DNA of 64,000 bases. Origin: Rhodococcus sp. HNM0569 (lineage in GTDB: Bacteria > Actinomycetota > Actinomycetes > Mycobacteriales > Mycobacteriaceae). Shown here piece by piece: positions 56,021 to 64,000 of this stretch. Made by a program: the position numbers and the translations under genes. The stretch lies in NCBI RefSeq assembly GCF_012726205.1, contig NZ_JAASAE010000004.1, forward strand, positions 124,001-188,000, in the 5' to 3' direction. The notes beneath the pieces were generated by a model, which saw only the letters and a list, made by a program, of their open reading frames with translations, had not been told where the DNA came from and ran no database searches. Each line of letters starts with the position of its first letter. Position 1 is the stretch's first letter.

Positions 56021-56384
56021 GGGTTCAGGCGCGCTATTCGCAGGCGACCTTCCTGGGCTCGCCCGAGAACTCGAGGAGCGCCGATTGCGTTGGCGGAGCA
56101 GGCCAGTTCAGCGGGTTTTCCGTCTCCTCGAACACATGGCGGTTGTCGCGACACTGGGACGTTCCTACCGTTACGTGGCGGGCATGCCGCTCACCGGCTC
56201 CGTGACCGTCCTCCCGGTAGCCGCGGCCCTGGCCTATGATGTCGCTGAGGCCAGCAGGATTGGGTTGAAGTCCTGGGGCGCGTGTGTTTAGGTGGCGCTG
56301 GTAGAGCCCTTCGGGGCGTGCGGTTCCTGACCGTCCGGGGACTGTGTCACCATCCCGTCAGGGCGGCCATGAGGCCGCCCTGTC
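56021..56384 (+). other. Intergenic region ending in a hairpin at the MFS start
   Basis: No gene seen over 364 bases. Its last part is a perfect stem CAGGGCGGCC-ATGA-GGCCGCCCTG (56359-56382) that ends two bases before the ATG of the MFS gene. It may end the upstream message or hide the ribosome site. Confidence 0.65.
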
Positions 56385-57572
56385 ATGTCTGTTCGGATTC
56401 TGTCCTCTCGGTTGCCGGTCGCGAGTCTGTGGCTGGTGTTCTTCGTCAACGGTGTCGTCCTTGCGAGCTGGGCGCCGCGGATCCCGCAGGTGAAGTCTGA
56501 GCTGGATCTGTCCGACTCGGCGCTGGGTTTCGCGTTGTTCGGTGTGGCCGCAGGATCGGTCCCCGCCCTGGTGTCGACCGGTCTACTGCTGCGGTACGTC
56601 TCGTCGCGGCGGGTGTGTGTGGTGTCCGGGTTGGCGTTTGCGGCGTTTCTGCCGCTGATCTCCGCTGCCGAGGGCCCCGTCTCGCTCGGGGTGGTGTTGA
56701 TGATGCTTGGCGCTGCGAGTGGCTGTCTCGATGTCGCGATGAACACGGCGGGGCTCGAGTTCCAGCGCGATAGCCGCGCGCAGGTGATCTCGCGTTTGCA
56801 CGGCGGCTACAGCCTCGGCGTCCTGGCCGGCGCTGCAGGCGGTGCGTGGGCCACACATCTGCAGGTCAGTGTGTTGGCCCATTTCGTCGTGGTCAGCGTC
56901 GTGCTGTGCCCGCTGATTGTCGGCGCCGCAGTTCATTTCCCCGATGCCGCGCGCACGGCATCTCACGCAGCCGAGTTTGCGGCAGAGGTTCCTGGCGACC
57001 GCAGTCGGCAGACGGCAGGCCCTTGCCTGTCGGTGGTCCCTGTGACTGTGGCCGCGCTCGCGATCGGCGCCCTGTTGCTCGAGGGCATGGTCACGGACTG
57101 GTCGGCGCTGCTTGTAGGTCGCGATTACGACGGCGGTGCGAGTGTCGGCGCCGCGGTCGTCGTGGCGTTCAGTGTCGCGATGTTCGTGTCACGGTCAGCT
57201 GGCGACGTGCTCGCTGCGCGCTTGGGCCACCGTCGACTACTGGCAACATGCTCCGCGGTCATCGCGGGCTCACTTCTCGTCGGACTTGCACAGCCCACTG
57301 CGACTGGGGTGTTCGTATCGCTCACCGTCGTGGGCCTTGCTTCGGGGCCGCTGTTTCCGCTTGCAGTTTCCCTCGCGTCCGAGAGATCACGATCGACGGT
57401 GGCCGCGGCGGCGGCACAGGTGAGCGCAGTGGGTTATCTGGCGTACCTGGCCGGGCCGCCGATGATCGGCATGGTCGCCGGTGTGTGGACGCTGCCAGTC
57501 ACCGTCGCCGTCGTCGGCACAGCCTGCGCTGTCGTCGTTGCCACGGTCGCCCTCACGGCCCGCACTACCTGA
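56385..57572 (+). CDS. MFS transporter, YbjJ/FucP-like
   Basis: 395 residues and 12 helices. The start (WLVFFVNGVVLASWAPRIPQVKSEL) and GAASGCLDVAMNTAGLEFQ resemble the YbjJ group of MFS proteins, sometimes annotated as sugar or drug transporters. No ribosome site precedes the ATG because of a hairpin, so a later start is possible. Ligand unknown. Confidence 0.82.
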   Translation: MSVRILSSRLPVASLWLVFFVNGVVLASWAPRIPQVKSELDLSDSALGFALFGVAAGSVPALVSTGLLLRYVSSRRVCVVSGLAFAAFLPLISAAEGPVSLGVVLMMLGAASGCLDVAMNTAGLEFQRDSRAQVISRLHGGYSLGVLAGAAGGAWATHLQVSVLAHFVVVSVVLCPLIVGAAVHFPDAARTASHAAEFAAEVPGDRSRQTAGPCLSVVPVTVAALAIGALLLEGMVTDWSALLVGRDYDGGASVGAAVVVAFSVAMFVSRSAGDVLAARLGHRRLLATCSAVIAGSLLVGLAQPTATGVFVSLTVVGLASGPLFPLAVSLASERSRSTVAAAAAQVSAVGYLAYLAGPPMIGMVAGVWTLPVTVAVVGTACAVVVATVALTARTT

Positions 57573-57741
57573 CAGCACAACGCACGCAACGCAGTTGCTT
57601 GCGAGGGTGCCGACTCCTCTCGCACGGTGGCGCTCACCTCGACACCACAGTCGACGGGGTCGAACAAAGCTGGCCATGTGGGGATCCGGCGATGGCGACC
57701 GGCCGATGCTCGAATTGTGCGAGTGAACTAGCGGCCGAGCG

Positions 57742-58077
57742 CTACTGGCTGCCGACACGTCCCTTGCGGTCGGCCGCAATGATCTGGTCGAGCAACCCGG
57801 GGAACGCCGACTCGAGGTCGTCGCGGCGCAGCCGGGTCATGCGGCCGTTTCCAACGTCGCGTTGCCAGACCAGCCCCGCGGTCCGGAGCACCTTGAAGTG
57901 ATGAGTGCGTGTGGACTGGGCCCACGGCATTCCGAAGACGCTGCAGAACTGCTCGGTGCCGTCCGGCTGCTCCGCGAGCTGGGCGACCACACTGCGTCGA
58001 TTAGCGTCGGAGAGGGCGTGCAGGATCTTCGACAGATCGAATTCTTCGAGATCTGGATGTCCGTCCTTGTCAGCCAT
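57742..58077 (-). CDS. ArsR-family winged-helix regulator
   Basis: 111 residues. Winged HTH: LSKILHALSDANRRSVVAQL, MPWAQSTRTHHFKVLRTAGL. There is no Cys pair for metal sensing (the one Cys, EQFCSVFG, is isolated), so it probably senses an organic ligand or works by pairing. Two operator-like elements lie upstream, one repeated in the MFS/monooxygenase promoter. It is the last gene of the signalling-type cluster and the likely regulator. Confidence 0.88.
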   Translation of the reverse strand: MADKDGHPDLEEFDLSKILHALSDANRRSVVAQLAEQPDGTEQFCSVFGMPWAQSTRTHHFKVLRTAGLVWQRDVGNGRMTRLRRDDLESAFPGLLDQIIAADRKGRVGSQ

Positions 58078-58113
58078 GGCAACCGCGTCCCCTTTCCGGC
58101 GACTCGCTCATTG

Positions 58114-58152
58114 TTACTAGATACCTAACATCTACTAAATAAATGGTACCTA
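58114..58152 (-). promoter_or_regulatory. Operator pair before arsR
   Basis: On the minus strand TAGGTAC-N8-TAGTAG spans 58132-58152 and a shorter relative, TAGGTATCTAGTAA, spans 58114-58129 within the likely -10. The local sequence is very A/T-rich compared with its surroundings. The first element recurs at 60740-60760. Confidence 0.65.
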
Positions 58153-58181
58153 TCGAACGCTCGGGTTGCACACCTGTGTTA

Positions 58182-59411
58182 TCAAGCAAGGCGATCCACA
58201 GGCAGACTCAATGGCCGGTGCACGAGCACACCTGTATCCCAGGCCAAGGTTTGCGGATCCACGGCGAGGCGCAGGTCCGGAACACGGTTGGTGAGCACTG
58301 CCATCACCTCGATGATCTCCATGCGCGCCAGTGCCGATCCCATGCAGTGGTGCATCCCATAACCGAACTGTAGGTGTCGCTTCCCCGACCGGGTCGTGTC
58401 GACCAGCCACGGGTCCGGGAACACGTCGGGGTCGCGGTTCGCCTCGTGAGCATCGGCGTAAACGGTCTCTCCCTCGTTGAGGATGCCAGTGGAGAAGCGG
58501 ACATCGTGTGCTGCGATGCGCGGAAAAGTGGAGATCCGTCCGAGTGGGAGCAAGCGCAACAGCTCTTCGACCACGGTGGGAATGGTGGTCGAGTCGGCAG
58601 CCATGAGCTCCCAGAGGTCATGTTCGACGAGAGCGGTGTACACGATCTTGGACAAGACGGACAGGACGTTCTGGTCGCCTCCGACGAGGGAACCGAGCAG
58701 TGTGGCAGCGAATTCGGCGTCGGTGACTGTCGGCTCGATGGTATCCCGCGCGTCGAGCAGATCTTGAATCAGCCCGACGTTCAGTGGGCGTCGGCCGCCG
58801 ACCAGGTCTTCGATATAGCCGTACAACTCCCAGAAGTCTTCGAGCAATCGCGGCACGTCGGTGTCGTGGGCGAGTTGCATCTCCCGCGACAGGTGTCGGA
58901 ATTCGGGGATATCCGCTCGCGGTATCCCGAGGTAGTCGGCATTCACAGCGATCGTGAGCGGATCCAGCACGTCGATCATCAGATCGACAGGCTCACCTGC
59001 AGCGAGGGAAGAGAGTAGACCGTCGACAGCCCTGTCGGTGAGGCGACGAACGGCCGGCGCGAGTCCGGTCATCGTGTTGACGCTGTATGCCGAAGCGACG
59101 AACCTCTTGAGTCGCCCGTGGTCTGGGTGGTCGAGGTTGAGCAGCATGTCCGGCGGCATGATCGTCGGCAGGAAGCTGGGGCCGTCGGCGACGTTGGTAT
59201 CGCTACGAATGAACGAAACGTCGGTCAGCACCTGGTGTACGTCGGCGTAGCTCGTCAGGTGTACCGCGGTGTGGCCCGTTGGCAGTGTGACTCGAGGAAG
59301 CCCACCCGGCGACAACTCCGATCTGCGAGAGATCATCGCGGGTGGTGTGATGCCGGGGATGGTTCGGATGTCGAAACGGACCCGGCCAGGGTTCGTGGGG
59401 GCAGACATCAT
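58182..59411 (-). CDS. Cytochrome P450
   Basis: 409 residues, soluble. Heme loop FGYGMHHCMGSALAR with Cys356, ExxR in EELLRLLP. In the I helix the usual AGxDT reads GGDQN, so the oxygen-activating Thr is replaced by Asn. It starts in the stop of the MFS gene (ATGA). It may oxidise the product of the AfsA pathway. Partner ferredoxin is not encoded nearby. Confidence 0.92.
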   Translation of the reverse strand: MMSAPTNPGRVRFDIRTIPGITPPAMISRRSELSPGGLPRVTLPTGHTAVHLTSYADVHQVLTDVSFIRSDTNVADGPSFLPTIMPPDMLLNLDHPDHGRLKRFVASAYSVNTMTGLAPAVRRLTDRAVDGLLSSLAAGEPVDLMIDVLDPLTIAVNADYLGIPRADIPEFRHLSREMQLAHDTDVPRLLEDFWELYGYIEDLVGGRRPLNVGLIQDLLDARDTIEPTVTDAEFAATLLGSLVGGDQNVLSVLSKIVYTALVEHDLWELMAADSTTIPTVVEELLRLLPLGRISTFPRIAAHDVRFSTGILNEGETVYADAHEANRDPDVFPDPWLVDTTRSGKRHLQFGYGMHHCMGSALARMEIIEVMAVLTNRVPDLRLAVDPQTLAWDTGVLVHRPLSLPVDRLA

Positions 59412-60718
59412 GCCTCCGTGGTCGAGTTGGCGTCCTTGCCTCGGACGAGGAGGATCGCGACGGTGATTGCGACCAGTAGCCCGATCACGCCGGTGATCGT
59501 CGTGGTGAAGGCAGTGCGGTAGACCTCGGCGTTGCCGGGCTGGCCCGCGGAGGTGTCCTGCGCTGCCGCGCCGGTGAGATGGTGGCCGACGACCGTCGAA
59601 AGGACGAACGCGTAGCCGGCGACGAACACAGCCTCGCTGCCGATCCGGAAGAAGTTGAGCAGCCCTGCCGCTGTGCCCGTGCGTTCAGCGGGGACCACAG
59701 CGAGTGCGTGCCCGTCGACGAGGCCGATGGGCAGGCCGAAGCCGAGACCGAGCAGGACCATCGGGACGATCACCCATGCGATCGAACGGCCCTCGGACAG
59801 TAGAAGAATCCCGGCATTGCCGAGGACGAGCGCAGCCAGGCTCGCGTAGACCACCGATCCGACATGGATGGACCGGACAGAGTTGATCAGCTTGGCGACA
59901 GCGGTCGGCGCAACGAGCACAGGAATGGTCATAGCCAGCATGACCAGCCCTGCGCTACCGGGGCTCATCGCCTTGATACCGCTCAGCGCGGACGGCAGAT
60001 AGGTCAGGAGCGTGACGAAGCCGATGGAACCGGCGACGGGGACTAGGCACATCGCGAGGAACTCCCTGTTGCGCAGCAGGGACAAATCGAGGATCGGCAC
60101 GCGTTTGCCGCCGGTGGTCACCGATGTGGGAGAAGCGCCGGGGAGAATCCGAGCGCTCGCGGCGGCGATGGCCAGCACTATGGCCTGCACGATGAACACG
60201 CCGCGCCAGCCGACGCCTGCGACCAGTAGGCCCGAGACTGTCGGTCCCAGGGCAAGTCCGAGGCCGTTGATGGTTCCGAACAGTGCGAATGCCTTGGTTC
60301 GAGCAGTGCCCTGGTAGGCGTTCGAGAGCATCGAGCTAGCGCCGGTAAGGATGGCTGCGGCGCCGATCCCGGCGACGATTCTCGCCGCGTCGAGGACGAT
60401 CAGTATCGGTGCGACGGCGCTGATCACACTGCCTGTGGTGAACAGGGCTGCGCCGAGAGCGAAGGTCACTCGGTAGCCGATCCGGTCACTGACTGCGCCC
60501 CAGGCGAGGACGCCGAGCGCAAAGGCGACATTGAAGCCGTTGACAACCCATTGAAGGGCCGTGGGTTGGGCACCGAGGTCGCCGGAGATTCTCGGCAGGG
60601 CTATCGCGGTGCCGGCGATGGACATCGGCGTGACGAACTGCGCGGCAAGGACTATCGGGAGCGTCCAGCGGCTCGGGGCCGGAGTGGTGTCTACGGAGGC
60701 GTTCGAGGTGGCGGTCAC
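59408..60718 (-). CDS. MFS exporter (DHA2-like)
   Basis: 436 residues, GTG start. About 12-14 helices, with the drug:H+ antiporter motif GAVSDRIGYR after helix 2 and LGPTVSGLLVAGVGWRGVFI (motif C) in helix 5. It is coupled to the P450 gene and divergent from the monooxygenase, so it probably exports the cluster's product or gives self-protection. Confidence 0.9.
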   Translation of the reverse strand: MTATSNASVDTTPAPSRWTLPIVLAAQFVTPMSIAGTAIALPRISGDLGAQPTALQWVVNGFNVAFALGVLAWGAVSDRIGYRVTFALGAALFTTGSVISAVAPILIVLDAARIVAGIGAAAILTGASSMLSNAYQGTARTKAFALFGTINGLGLALGPTVSGLLVAGVGWRGVFIVQAIVLAIAAASARILPGASPTSVTTGGKRVPILDLSLLRNREFLAMCLVPVAGSIGFVTLLTYLPSALSGIKAMSPGSAGLVMLAMTIPVLVAPTAVAKLINSVRSIHVGSVVYASLAALVLGNAGILLLSEGRSIAWVIVPMVLLGLGFGLPIGLVDGHALAVVPAERTGTAAGLLNFFRIGSEAVFVAGYAFVLSTVVGHHLTGAAAQDTSAGQPGNAEVYRTAFTTTITGVIGLLVAITVAILLVRGKDANSTTEA

Positions 60719-60739
60719 AAGAAAGTCTCACTTCCGTCG

Positions 60740-60760
60740 TAGGTACTACCGTTATAGTAG
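60740..60760. promoter_or_regulatory. Shared operator in the MFS/monooxygenase divergent promoter
   Basis: TAGGTAC-N8-TAGTAG, the same pattern and spacing as at 58132-58152. The -10-like TATAGT (60753-60758) of the rightward gene lies inside it, so a bound regulator would block both directions. Confidence 0.65.
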
Positions 60761-60794
60761 CTCGTATGAGTGTTGTGCAACCACGGCCGAGATC

Positions 60795-62219
60795 ATGAAC
60801 GCACCGATCCATGTCGACGTCGACGTCGTCATCGTCGGGGGAGGGCCGGTAGGAATGCTTCTCGCTGCCGAGCTCGCCCAACGCGGTGTGAATCCGCTGG
60901 TGGTCGAGTCGCGGACCGCCGTCGACGAGCGACCCCGCGCGGGAACTGTGCATGCCCGGTCGCTGTCGCACCTCGCCCGCCGGTCATACGTTGCCTCAGT
61001 TCCGCCCGACGAAATTGTCAGTGTCGCAGGTGAATTGCGCAGCACATCGTTCCAGTTCGCAGGCGCACCCGGGCTGACCCTGAGTGCACCGGCAGAAGAA
61101 CCAGCACCACTGGCCGGGATCCCGCAGGCAGCCCTCGAGGCGGCATTCGAGCGGCGCGCACGTGGGCACGGAGCCGACATCAGGCGCGGTATGACCGCGA
61201 AGACCATCGAAACGGTCGTGGATGCGAGCGGCAGCCCCGGTGTGCAGGTCGAGGCCGCCCCCAGTGGTAGCGCCACGGGAACCGACATCACTGTGCACGC
61301 ACAGTTCTGTGTCGGCGCCGACGGTGCACGCAGCCTGGTTGCCACAGCCGGGGCCTTCCCGGCCGTGGAAGTCCCGCCGACGATGACGGCTTTCTCCGCG
61401 CTCGCACGCTCAGGGCGCGCTGGACCGCCGCCGGGCTGGAACCAGACCACGGACGGCTGGACGATGCACAACCCGAGCGCTATCGGTCAAGGCCGTGTGA
61501 TCGGGATGGACTTCAGTGGCCCGGCAACGGACAGATCCGATCCATCGGAAGCCGAATACCTCGCGACGATGACGGCAGTCCTCGGCACCGAACCCGACCT
61601 GACGGACATCTCCCATCTGACCCGATTCAGCGACTATGGTCGCTACCACTCGGTCCTGCGCGACGGCCGGCTGCTGCTGGTCGGCGATGCTGCCCACATC
61701 CACTACCCGCTCGGAGGGCAAGGGCTCAATACCGGCATGCAAGATGCCTTCACTCTGGGATGGCGCCTTGCCGACGTGGTCAAGGCCAAGGCGCCCATGG
61801 ACACTCTCGACGACTGGTCTCGCCGACGTGCTGCCGTTGCGGCAGTCGTCGTCGGCAACACCGTTCTCCAATCGCGAATGATGAATCCCGCTATGAGCGA
61901 TCTTCGAGACGCTGTGCAGGCAATGATGACGGTACCTGCGATCCACGACGGTATCGCGGAGATGATCTCCGGCCAGTTCCAACCAGGATTTGTTACCGAT
62001 TGCGCCGTTACCGACCGGACTACAGGGGAGGTGACGAGCCTTACGCGCCTGCTGCGCACGGGGCGCGCTGTCGAGCTCCGCGTCGACGAGAACGTGCCAC
62101 GACTGGGGGAGAACGACCCGGATCGGATAACGATGACAGGCCGGATCGCTCCCGCCCCGCCGTGGCGCGCGGCGTACATCGATCCCGATGGCTACCTACG
62201 CTGCAGCATCACCCAGTAG
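60795..62219 (+). CDS. FAD-dependent aromatic-type monooxygenase
   Basis: 474 residues from ATG 60795. FAD fingerprint VVIVGGGPVGMLLAAEL, the second FAD motif LLLVGDAAHIHYPLGGQGLN and the CVGADGARS block place it in the PHBH-type group of flavin hydroxylases. Often seen in polyketide and small-molecule clusters. Divergent from the MFS gene; its 3' end overlaps the convergent HAD gene by 24 bases. Confidence 0.92.
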   Translation: MNAPIHVDVDVVIVGGGPVGMLLAAELAQRGVNPLVVESRTAVDERPRAGTVHARSLSHLARRSYVASVPPDEIVSVAGELRSTSFQFAGAPGLTLSAPAEEPAPLAGIPQAALEAAFERRARGHGADIRRGMTAKTIETVVDASGSPGVQVEAAPSGSATGTDITVHAQFCVGADGARSLVATAGAFPAVEVPPTMTAFSALARSGRAGPPPGWNQTTDGWTMHNPSAIGQGRVIGMDFSGPATDRSDPSEAEYLATMTAVLGTEPDLTDISHLTRFSDYGRYHSVLRDGRLLLVGDAAHIHYPLGGQGLNTGMQDAFTLGWRLADVVKAKAPMDTLDDWSRRRAAVAAVVVGNTVLQSRMMNPAMSDLRDAVQAMMTVPAIHDGIAEMISGQFQPGFVTDCAVTDRTTGEVTSLTRLLRTGRAVELRVDENVPRLGENDPDRITMTGRIAPAPPWRAAYIDPDGYLRCSITQ

Positions 62220-62852
62220 CGCCCGGATCTCGCCGATCGCTTGGTCTGCGTCGATAAACTGCACCGCTGACCAGCCTGCTTCCCTTGCGGCAATACAGTT
62301 CTCCGCGAGGTCGTCCAGCAGGAGACAGTCGTCCGGCGCGACACCGTTGCGCTGCGCCGCGAGCGCGAAGATTGCAGGATCAGGCTTACGTACACCGACC
62401 TTGCACGAGTCGACGAAGTCGGTGGCGACGTCGTCGAGCCCGACCATCGGTCGCCAGTACGGCTCCCACTCGTGGACGTTGTTGCTCAGCACGCCGACCG
62501 CAGTACCCGCTGAAGCCAGTTCGACTGCGAAGTTTCGAACCTGGCCGTTCACGCGATGGCCGTCGAACCACTGCCGTCCGAAATCGAGCTCGCTCCGAGA
62601 AAGATCCATTCCAGGGTGTTCACGGCTGATCACAGTATGGATCTGGCGAACCCACGTGTGCTCGTCGATCATTCCGAGCTCGATCGGGGCGAGGGTCGGC
62701 ATCGAATACTCGGCACCCACCGTTGCCATCGCCTGCTGGAGCACAGGTGTCGGTATGCCGGTGCGGGCAGCGTAACTGGCGAAGAGTGCTGTCAGTGGTG
62801 GTGAGAGGACACCACCGAAATCGAACCAGACGAATGTCTCGGGTGTACTCAC
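62196..62852 (-). CDS. HAD-superfamily phosphatase
   Basis: 218 residues. Motif I FDFGGVLSPP with the Asp nucleophile, VLSNNVHEW (motif II), KVGVRKPDP (motif III Lys) and LLLDDLAENC (motif IV). It overlaps the AfsA gene (ATGA). In the A-factor pathway a phosphatase removes the phosphate after AfsA condensation, so this is the natural partner. Confidence 0.88.
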   Translation of the reverse strand: MSTPETFVWFDFGGVLSPPLTALFASYAARTGIPTPVLQQAMATVGAEYSMPTLAPIELGMIDEHTWVRQIHTVISREHPGMDLSRSELDFGRQWFDGHRVNGQVRNFAVELASAGTAVGVLSNNVHEWEPYWRPMVGLDDVATDFVDSCKVGVRKPDPAIFALAAQRNGVAPDDCLLLDDLAENCIAAREAGWSAVQFIDADQAIGEIRALLGDAAA

Positions 62853-63844
62853 TGAACCAGCGTCCAGATATCGACAGGCATCACTTGCAGGCCCACGCGT
62901 CCCGAGGCGACGGTCGCGTCGTCTTGCATGATGCGAATCTCGGCGGTGACGCCACCTTCCCTGTCGGGGTCGAGTGCGGCGACAGCCCGTGCCATGGTGG
63001 CGATCTCGAATTCAGCGAACTTGCCGAAGCTGATCTCGAGGTGGTGCATGACCATGCGACTGGTGTCGAGCCCGAGCGAGGCATTGGTCGCGGCCATCGC
63101 GATCTGTCGAGCTGCTTCGAACTGCAGCATGCCGGGCACGTGGTCAAGGGCGTGGTCGAACAGCGACGGATGGTTCGTGTCGATCACGGTAAGTGCGCTG
63201 ATCTCGCCTGCTTGGAACGCCGGATTGGCCAAGATCGCGTTGCGCGGGTTGTTGCGTCCGACGGCGCCGGGACGCATCCGCGCCACCGGGGAAGGTGCCG
63301 GAATCTGAGGGGCCTCAGGAAGTCCCAACTCTTGGCGCCCCCGGTGCCTGATGCGCGCCCACACGTTAGCCGGCATCCACTGGTACACCATCGTTTCACG
63401 AGCTGCGATCTGCTCCTCGATGTACGCCGTCATCTCCAGAGTCAGGCCGATGACCGTGCCATTGCGCTTCTTTTCCGCGAGAACGTCTGCAGTCACGGTG
63501 CAATGGCCCGGGCACGATCCGATCCGGAACGTCTCGCCATCGACGATCTCGAAGTCCGCGGACCCGAAGACGAACTTCTGGGCACGCTCGACGCCGACGA
63601 AAGTGTGGGCGTAGTAGATCGCAACCTGACGGAACACCTCGATGAGCAGAAGCGGGTCGTAGGTCGTCGCCGTCCCCCGGTGGTCGCTGAAGTAGGAGTG
63701 GTTCCTGGGCAACTGCGCTGCGAAGACGGCGCCATTGCAGTAGCGGCGTGCGTCGGTGAGGAACACCTCGGCGATGGACTCACGGTGAACGATGTCGCGC
63801 GGGATGTTCCGGTCGAATGACAGGTCTTGGACAGTTGCGGTCAT
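62849..63844 (-). CDS. AfsA-family gamma-butyrolactone precursor synthase
   Basis: 331 residues with two hotdog repeats. The first has VHRESIAEVFLTDARRYCNG, the second NHPSLFDHALDHVPGMLQFEAARQI, the conserved AfsA motif with His and Asp. AfsA proteins condense a beta-ketoacyl-ACP with dihydroxyacetone phosphate. With the phosphatase behind it, two of three early steps are present. A reductase is not seen in the window. Confidence 0.92.
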   Translation of the reverse strand: MTATVQDLSFDRNIPRDIVHRESIAEVFLTDARRYCNGAVFAAQLPRNHSYFSDHRGTATTYDPLLLIEVFRQVAIYYAHTFVGVERAQKFVFGSADFEIVDGETFRIGSCPGHCTVTADVLAEKKRNGTVIGLTLEMTAYIEEQIAARETMVYQWMPANVWARIRHRGRQELGLPEAPQIPAPSPVARMRPGAVGRNNPRNAILANPAFQAGEISALTVIDTNHPSLFDHALDHVPGMLQFEAARQIAMAATNASLGLDTSRMVMHHLEISFGKFAEFEIATMARAVAALDPDREGGVTAEIRIMQDDATVASGRVGLQVMPVDIWTLVQ

Positions 63845-64000
63845 GTGGCCCCCTCCGGGTCAAGAAACGGTGTAAGACGCGAATCGTTCGACGGAACCCA
63901 CGAAGACAAGGCTAGTAGGTTCGCTAAGTATCGTACCTTCCGCGTTCATAGTGCCTATCAGTGTCGACGTCGGCGCACAATCCGAGCGGCGAAGATCACA
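63845..64000. promoter_or_regulatory. Promoter region upstream of the AfsA gene
   Basis: No gene seen to the window edge. At 63913-63940 there is TAGTAGGT...ACCT, an imperfect relative of the cluster operator, with A/T-rich surroundings. The gene that continues outside may be the missing reductase or receptor. Confidence 0.45.

Noticed and set aside
57742-58077. Metal-sensing ArsR/SmtB repressor
   Set aside because: The protein has a single Cys and lacks the metal-binding Cys or His sets, and no metal genes are adjacent.

Overview
The window is high-GC DNA from an actinobacterium of the mycolic-acid group, most like Rhodococcus or a close relative. The centre carries an order familiar from Mycobacterium tuberculosis (pmt, rsmI, metG, tatD, rpfB, ksgA, ispE). 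The plsB/plsC pair has the mycobacterial fused architecture, iron-box sequences fit the DtxR/IdeR consensus, and many genes look leaderless, with a TAnnnT hexamer 6-8 bases before the start codon. The genus is inferred from gene content only.

Layout. (1) 1-5994: a Gram-positive style methylamine dehydrogenase locus (mauD, mauA, mauB), a Tat-exported multicopper oxidase, two amicyanin-like lipoproteins and a MauF-like membrane protein, closed by a strong terminator. (2) 6018-7832: a 5'-truncated HTH gene, a TnpB-only IS200/IS605-type element and a Clp-N gene whose start codon lies directly on the element's right end. (3) 7871-15874: an iron-controlled block with a siderophore-type binding lipoprotein, two glutamine-amidotransferase-like proteins and a divergent peptide/metallophore-type ABC importer with a permease-ATPase fusion; IdeR-like boxes lie in the promoters. 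(4) 15875-18810: decayed sequence, a LysR/SDR divergent pair and a small membrane protein. (5) 18855-31997: glycerolipid acyltransferases, a GNAT, a nitrobindin-SoxR pair, arginine deiminase, ArsC-like protein, a YtrA-type GntR, a BCCT transporter, protein mannosyltransferase and rsmI. (6) 32167-33583: a ribbon-helix-helix/VOC/methyltransferase operon between rsmI and metG. (7) 33695-48478: core genes metG, tatD, doxX, glutamine-type ABC importer, two tandem rpfB paralogues, ksgA, cspA, a WYL regulator, ispE and an ABC-F ATPase. (8) 48515-54190: a divergent reductase/TetR pair with repeated operators, a SnoaL-like protein, a cobalamin riboswitch driving a btuFCD-type importer, and def. (9) 54191-57572: a lower-GC stretch with an orphan membrane protein and an MFS permease. 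(10) 57742-64000: a specialised-metabolism/signalling cluster with ArsR regulator, P450, MFS exporter, flavin monooxygenase, HAD phosphatase and an AfsA-type gamma-butyrolactone synthase.

How genes work together. In region 1 electrons from amine oxidation could pass from the TTQ enzyme through the cupredoxins to the multicopper oxidase or the respiratory chain. In region 3 the iron regulator probably opens both arms of the locus together. In region 10 AfsA plus the phosphatase would build a butenolide/butyrolactone precursor, the monooxygenase and P450 could tailor it, and the MFS protein could export it. A shared motif, TAGGTAC-N8-TAGTAG, lies in front of arsR and in the MFS/monooxygenase divergent promoter, which suggests the ArsR protein runs the cluster. 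This last cluster and the TnpB insertion are the most interesting items.
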